Source of the DNA: [Clostridium] clostridioforme AGR2157 | GTDB lineage: Bacteria; Bacillota; Clostridia; Lachnospirales; Lachnospiraceae | Length of the DNA: 64,000 bases | Direction of reading: 5' to 3' | Assembly: GCF_000424325.1 (NCBI RefSeq) | Contig: NZ_AUJR01000008.1 | Coordinates: 59,865 to 123,864, forward strand | Shown: one piece after another, positions 58,414 through 64,000 of the stretch | How positions within the stretch are numbered: the first letter of the stretch is position 1 | Layout: each line of letters begins with the position of its first letter | Notes under the pieces: generated by a model | The model's database searches: none | Seen by the model: only the letters and a program-made list of their open reading frames with translations | Told to the model about the DNA's origin: nothing | Position numbers and translations under genes: made by a program

Positions 58414-59817
58414 ATGGAACTGATAGTACCCTTTGACAGCCAGTCGGACAGTCCTCTCTATGAACAGATTTACCAGTACATAAAAAATGAAATCCGCCAG
58501 GGAAAGCTGGAGGCGGGAAGCCGTCTGCCTTCCACCCGCATACTGGCCAGGAACCTGAGGCTGAGCCGCAGTACCACCCAGATGGCCTATGACCAGCTGC
58601 TGTCCGAAGGTTATATCGAGGCACTGCCATGCAGAGGTTATTTTGTCTGTAAGATAGAGGAACTGGTGGAAGTACGGCAAAAGGGAGGAGGCTCTTTCGT
58701 AGAGCCGGGAGACACCGGAAGGGACCGTTACGAGGTGGATTTTTCTCCCAGAGGAATTGATCTGGACAGTTTTCCCTTTAATACGTGGAGGAAAATCAGC
58801 AGGAATACACTGGTGGATGATAATAAGGAGATGTTTGCGGCAGGGGACCCTCAGGGAGAGAGGGCTCTCAGGACTGCCATAGGAGATTACCTCCATTCTG
58901 CCAGAGGGGTGGACTGCAGGCCGGAGCAGATTCTCATTGGCGCAGGAAGCGAATATCTGCTGATGCTTCTGTCCCAGATTTTGGGAAACGGCAGGAAAAT
59001 TGCCATGGAAAACCCAACATACAAGCAGGCCTACAGAGTGCTTAAGGGGGAGGGATACCCTGTGATTCCCGTGGACATGGACCGATACGGAATGGATGTG
59101 GAGCGCCTTGCCCAAAGCAGCGCGGATGTGGCATATGTGATGCCTTCCCATCAGTATCCCACAGGGATTGTCATGCCTGTGAAGCGGCGGCAGGAGCTGC
59201 TGTCCTGGGCTTACAGCGGTGCAGACCGGTATCTGATTGAGGACGACTATGACAGTGAATTCCGATACAAGGGAAAGCCCATTCCCGCGCTGCAGGGCAT
59301 GGACCGGGGCGGCCGTGTGATTTATATGGGAACATTTTCCAAGTCCATAGCCCCGGCTATCCGTGTGGGCTTCATGGTGCTGCCGGAGCATTTGCTGGAG
59401 GCATACCGGGAAAGGGCCGGTTTCTATCTTTCCACGGTGTCCAGGATTGACCAGAACATTCTCTATCAGTTTATAACCCAGGGATATTATGAGAGACATT
59501 TAAACCGGATGAGGGCGCTGTACAAGGGAAAACATGATGCGCTGATGGCCGGGCTTAAGGAACTGGAGGACTGGTTCTTAATCAGGGGGGAATATGCAGG
59601 GCTGCATGTGCTGCTGACCCACCGGCAGGGGGAGGCAGAGGAAAGCCTGGTGGCCCGTGCGGCTGCCCTGGGAGTGAAGGTCTACGGAATATCGGGATGT
59701 TTTATACAGCCGGAGGAAAACCTGTTTGGCTCAACCGTGATGCTGGGATATGCCAGTCTCAGCGAGGAGGAAATCCAAAAAGGCACTAAACTGCTGGCAA
59801 AGGCCTGGTCGTTTTAA
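58414..59817 (+). CDS. MocR/PdxR-type regulator (GntR HTH fused to aminotransferase domain)
   Basis: 467 residues. Residues 10-75 are a GntR-type winged helix (LYEQIYQYIKNEIRQGKLEA; GSRLPSTRILARNLRLSRST). Residues 120-467 form a fold-type I PLP aminotransferase-like domain, with the PLP lysine in MGTFSKSIAPAIRVGFMVLP and the aspartate in LIEDDYDSEFRY. PdxR members sense PLP and control vitamin B6 synthesis; others control amino-acid or GABA genes. No pdx genes are adjacent, so the target is unknown. ATG 58414 has AGGAAGGGG upstream. Confidence 0.9.
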   Translation: MELIVPFDSQSDSPLYEQIYQYIKNEIRQGKLEAGSRLPSTRILARNLRLSRSTTQMAYDQLLSEGYIEALPCRGYFVCKIEELVEVRQKGGGSFVEPGDTGRDRYEVDFSPRGIDLDSFPFNTWRKISRNTLVDDNKEMFAAGDPQGERALRTAIGDYLHSARGVDCRPEQILIGAGSEYLLMLLSQILGNGRKIAMENPTYKQAYRVLKGEGYPVIPVDMDRYGMDVERLAQSSADVAYVMPSHQYPTGIVMPVKRRQELLSWAYSGADRYLIEDDYDSEFRYKGKPIPALQGMDRGGRVIYMGTFSKSIAPAIRVGFMVLPEHLLEAYRERAGFYLSTVSRIDQNILYQFITQGYYERHLNRMRALYKGKHDALMAGLKELEDWFLIRGEYAGLHVLLTHRQGEAEESLVARAAALGVKVYGISGCFIQPEENLFGSTVMLGYASLSEEEIQKGTKLLAKAWSF

Positions 59818-59910
59818 GCTGCTGCATGGATTTTTAAGGCATAAAGCATGGTGTGTCTGACGGATAATGTATGAAATAATAGAAAAATAACAGGAAAGGA
59901 ATGGTATGCC

Positions 59911-60861
59911 ATGAAGGGCAGAAACGATACATGGACAGATATGGCTGCTGCCGCTGCTTTTGCAGTGGTACTGGGAATCAGCGCCTTCTGGGGACAGCGT
60001 GACAGGGCCTATGACCAGGGCCATGGCCAGGCGGGCAGTGCCTATGGCCGGATGTATGACCAGGCAGGTCCGGCGGGTGAAAATGGAAATTTCGTGGGGA
60101 AGGCTGATGCTTATCCAGGTACCGCAGGGGCTGCACAGGCGGCAGAGGGCGCAGAGGAGGACCCAGCCCGGACGGGAGGGGAAGAAGCAGAGATACTCCC
60201 GGATGTGACAGAAGCCCAGAAGGCGGTTCTGGACGAAATCATGGAGGCATTAGAGGCACAGGATTTGGAGGCTGCCGCGCGGGTCATGGACAGCGGTGAG
60301 GAGGAGCTTCTAACGCTGTTTTATGAGGTCATGGATGGAGTGCGGTATCTCTATGACGGCCAGTCATTCAGCCAGTCCATGGAGGGTGAGGGGCTGGTGC
60401 TCACCATGCCTAAGACCCTGTATTACGGCACCTTTAAGGACGGCAAGCCGGAAGGGGATTGTACGGCCCTTCAGGTGGTTGAACTGGATGCACCCAGGTA
60501 TGATTACTCCCAGGGATTGTGGAAGGATGGAAAGATGGAGGGCGAGGGCCATACAGGATACTGCTATTATGAGAACAGCCCGGAGGGGGAAGCCAGGGAT
60601 GTGTGCAAGACCGGGAGATTTTCCGGTGACAGGCTGGACGGTAAGGTAACCTATACCACCCTGAACCAGGAAGGAGAGACATCCACCTGGAAGCTGGAAG
60701 TAAAGGACGGTATGGTACAGATGGATGACCGTTGGATTCATATAGAAGAGCGTGGGGAGTATCAGCTTATGTCCGAGGAGGATGACAGCCACGCCTATAT
60801 CATGGACGAGAAGCTGGCTGGCCAGCCTGTATGGATTAACCTTCTGGCCTGGGAGGAATAA
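59911..60861 (+). CDS. Anchored protein with MORN-like repeats, unknown function
   Basis: 316 residues: a short cytoplasmic start, a membrane helix (AAAAAFAVVLGISAFWG, residues about 12-28), an acidic Ala/Gly-rich linker (30-105) and an outer domain with repeats of the form YYGTFKDGKPEGDC, GLWKDGKMEGEGHTGY and GRFSGDRLDGKVTYT, which resemble MORN repeats. The function of such proteins is not known. AAAGGA lies before the ATG. A strong terminator follows. Confidence 0.72.
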   Translation: MKGRNDTWTDMAAAAAFAVVLGISAFWGQRDRAYDQGHGQAGSAYGRMYDQAGPAGENGNFVGKADAYPGTAGAAQAAEGAEEDPARTGGEEAEILPDVTEAQKAVLDEIMEALEAQDLEAAARVMDSGEEELLTLFYEVMDGVRYLYDGQSFSQSMEGEGLVLTMPKTLYYGTFKDGKPEGDCTALQVVELDAPRYDYSQGLWKDGKMEGEGHTGYCYYENSPEGEARDVCKTGRFSGDRLDGKVTYTTLNQEGETSTWKLEVKDGMVQMDDRWIHIEERGEYQLMSEEDDSHAYIMDEKLAGQPVWINLLAWEE

Positions 60862-60915
60862 AAGAAGAATAAAAGGATGAATGAAACACAGAATAAAATG
60901 TAAAAAACAGAAAAG

Positions 60916-60953
60916 CTCAGGGAACACGGAACCATCATGTTCCCTGAGTTTTT
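60916..60953 (+). terminator. Terminator after the MORN-like gene
   Basis: CTCAGGGAACA and TGTTCCCTGAG form a perfect 11-bp stem with an 11-base loop, followed by TTTTT. On the minus strand it also lies downstream of the next gene. Confidence 0.88.
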
Positions 60954-60985
60954 CTGGATATCTCACATGGTCTTAAACCGCTGTG

Positions 60986-61612
60986 TTATTCCAGCGTATC
61001 CTCCTCGATGACGGCGGTAGAGTGGCCTGCTTCCGGTTTCTCAGGTTCCCCGCTGCTGTCATGGTAATCATCTTCCGTAAGAACTCCTGAATCATAGGAG
61101 GAACTGCCGTCCATGCGGCGGTAATCATAGAGGTCGTCCTCGTCCACATAGTCGTCGTCCAGGAAGCCCTCATCTTCGAACAAATCAGAATCATCATCCT
61201 TATCCCTGGAGTGCTCATCCATGAAATCCGCTTTCTTGGACTTTACGGTCTGCAGTGCAATCTGAGCCGTGTCCACGGCAGCGGAAACCGCCTCGTGGGC
61301 AGTGTCCGATAACAGGCTTCCGGCATCCTTAAGGACATTCTTCGTTGCCTGGGCCATATCTTTGGCAGCCACCTTGAATTCGTCCTTGCTGGAGGAAAGA
61401 GAGATATAATTGCGGTCCAGGCTGCGTGCATCAATGGTGCGCTCCGTGCCGTCCTCATCGGTTCTGTCCTCGCCGCCATCCTCGAATTCCCGAAAATCCT
61501 TTTCCAGCTCCCTGTGGTATGTCTTATACTGAAGTACGTAGGAAACGCCGGCGGCCACAGCACCGGTCACTGCTGCAAATGCTACGAATTTACCCCAACC
61601 TTTCTTTGCCAT
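60986..61612 (-). CDS. Acidic membrane-anchored protein of unknown function
   Basis: 208 residues. The start MAKKGWGKFVAFAAVTGAVA gives one membrane helix (about 8-27). The middle is helical and amphipathic (KDMAQATKNVLKDAGSLLSD, VDTAQIALQTVKSKKADF), similar in style to YtxH-like stress proteins. The last 60 residues are very acidic and tyrosine/serine-rich, probably disordered. ATG 61612 has AAAGGGG upstream; the ATG at 61666 does not. I do not know the family. Confidence 0.7.
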   Translation of the reverse strand: MAKKGWGKFVAFAAVTGAVAAGVSYVLQYKTYHRELEKDFREFEDGGEDRTDEDGTERTIDARSLDRNYISLSSSKDEFKVAAKDMAQATKNVLKDAGSLLSDTAHEAVSAAVDTAQIALQTVKSKKADFMDEHSRDKDDDSDLFEDEGFLDDDYVDEDDLYDYRRMDGSSSYDSGVLTEDDYHDSSGEPEKPEAGHSTAVIEEDTLE

Positions 61613-61750
61613 GCCAAAAACCCCTTTCTTGTAATGGTGATGCATAAAAGCTCCCCTATGGGTCATATTATGCCTTATTGTTATTATTGTAATACGAATG
61701 GAAAAAAAAAGAAACAGCTAATTGTAAAAAAACAATAAAATTAAAAGAAA

Positions 61751-61777
61751 TTAGCACTCAACTATTGACAGTGCTAA
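61751..61777. promoter_or_regulatory. CIRCE element (HrcA operator) of groES-groEL
   Basis: TTAGCACTC (61751-61759), 9-base spacer, CAGTGCTAA (61769-61777): the CIRCE inverted repeat TTAGCACTC-N9-GAGTGCTAA with one mismatch. It overlaps the -35 box of the groES promoter, so bound HrcA would block RNA polymerase. Confidence 0.95.
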
Positions 61778-61793
61778 TAACTGGTGATATAAC
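61765..61793 (+). promoter_or_regulatory. groESL promoter
   Basis: TTGACA (61765-61770), 17 bases, TATAAC (61788-61793). The leader is about 75 bases. Confidence 0.82.
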
Positions 61794-61875
61794 ATATCAT
61801 GTGAGCAAAAGAAAGCAGTAAGGAAATAAAATCAAAAAGGAAAAAACAGAATATCGTGCAAGGAGGAATTCAATC

Positions 61876-62160
61876 ATGAAGTTAGTACCATTGTTTGACA
61901 AGGTAGTGTTAAAGCAGTTAGTTGCAGAAGAGACAACGAAATCCGGCATCGTCCTTCCAGGCGCAGCCAAGGAGAAGCCACAGCAGGCAGAGGTCATTGC
62001 GGTTGGACCAGGCGGAGTTATTGACGGCAAGGAAGTAACCATGCAGGTTAAGGCAGGCGACAAGGTAATCTACTCCAAGTACTCAGGAACAGAGGTAGAG
62101 ATTGAGGATGAGAAGTACGTTATCGTAAAGCAGAACGATATCCTGGCAGTTGTTGAATAA
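61876..62160 (+). CDS. groES: Co-chaperonin GroES
   Basis: 94 residues, the normal size. MKLVPLFDKVVLKQLVAEET is the family start, KSGIVLPGAAKEKPQQAEVI covers the mobile loop (GIVLP) that contacts GroEL, and YVIVKQNDILAVVE ends the protein. It forms the lid of the GroEL folding chamber. AAGGAGGA lies 8-10 bases before the ATG. Heat-shock regulated through CIRCE. Confidence 0.98.
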   Translation: MKLVPLFDKVVLKQLVAEETTKSGIVLPGAAKEKPQQAEVIAVGPGGVIDGKEVTMQVKAGDKVIYSKYSGTEVEIEDEKYVIVKQNDILAVVE

Positions 62161-62200
62161 TTAATAAAACAGTAGAACATAGAATATTGGAGGTTGATGA

Positions 62201-63826
<1,626 letters not shown>

Positions 63827-63865
63827 TCCGCAGGGTACGATATTTGATTGATGAAGTATAATAAG

Positions 63866-63912
63866 GATGGGACACAGCACAGGAATATGTGTGCTGCTGT
63901 CCCATCTTTTTT
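63866..63912 (+). terminator. Terminator of groES-groEL
   Basis: GATGGGACA pairs with TGTCCCATC and an inner CAGCACA pairs with TGTGCTG (one bulge), followed by TTTTTT (63907-63912). The remaining 88 bases of the window show no gene start that I can support. Confidence 0.9.
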
Positions 63913-64000
63913 GTATTATAGGAAAGTCCTTGCTGAAACGAAGTTATGTAAACTAATGATTCTGCCAAAGGAGGGTATAGAAAACAGACGGTGGTTTAGA

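Overview
The window looks like a chromosomal segment of a Gram-positive, anaerobic, spore-forming Firmicute of the family Lachnospiraceae, most plausibly an Enterocloster/Clostridium bolteae-clostridioforme type organism (inference from gene content, strong Shine-Dalgarno sites, TTGACA/TATAAT promoters, moderately high GC, oxygen-sensitive ribonucleotide reductase, a spore-cortex-lytic-type enzyme and a HrcA/CIRCE heat-shock operon). Most of it is ordinary core chromosome with an accessory catabolic island and a few decayed patches.

Layout. 1-1.9 kb: the end of a PTS glucose-family IIA gene and a divergent LacI-type regulator with candidate operators between them. 2.1-5.1 kb: nrdDG (anaerobic dNTP synthesis) with an NrdR-like box in the promoter, then a 38-residue remnant of a response-regulator receiver domain. 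5.1-9.2 kb: ribD-ribE-ribBA-ribH on the minus strand, led by a consensus promoter, an FMN riboswitch and several hairpins. 9.3-10.5 kb: a SleC-like enzyme. 10.7-17 kb: carAB, a CarD-like regulator and a divergent carbamate-kinase homologue on the opposite strand. 17-19 kb: CPBP membrane protease, family 2 glycosyltransferase, small unknown protein. 19.2-21.1 kb: gene graveyard (MarR fragment, frameshifted YhcG/DUF1016 nuclease, serine-recombinase tail). 21.1-26.1 kb: PAP2 phosphatase, RpiR regulator, fruK-fruA.

26.2-38.2 kb is an accessory catabolic island. A minus-strand operon (GntR regulator, SDR dehydrogenase, short YhcH/YiaL-like protein, M28 peptidase) diverges from a plus-strand set (second GntR regulator, permease, hydantoinase/oxoprolinase-family protein, HExxH protein, YiaK-like dehydrogenase, YiaL-like protein). 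The divergent region carries four copies of a TTGTATGCAA-like operator. A broken third GntR gene and an MFS transporter close the island. Two tRNA genes follow (Met, Val).

38.7-43.1 kb: lipid/diacylglycerol-kinase homologue, ispF, cysS-mrnC-rlmB. 43.1-48.1 kb: a compact type IV pilus/type II secretion-like cluster (secreted transglutaminase-like protein, PilC/GspF, four small pilin-like or anchored proteins, PilT ATPase) without a PilB or prepilin peptidase gene in view. 48.2-49.5 kb: L-lactate dehydrogenase and a tRNA-Thr with an unusual T loop. 49.7-54.5 kb: a tight three-gene operon joining an isoprenylcysteine-methyltransferase-like membrane protein, a GH3-family adenylating enzyme and a 7TM-GAF-GGDEF-HD-GYP signalling protein; I regard this as the most likely undescribed system here. 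54.6-61.6 kb: azlCD, glnS, a membrane protein, a MocR/PdxR-type regulator, a MORN-like lipoprotein-sized protein and an acidic anchored protein. 61.7-63.9 kb: CIRCE-groES-groEL.

All functional assignments come from reading the sequence and recalling families; no search was run.
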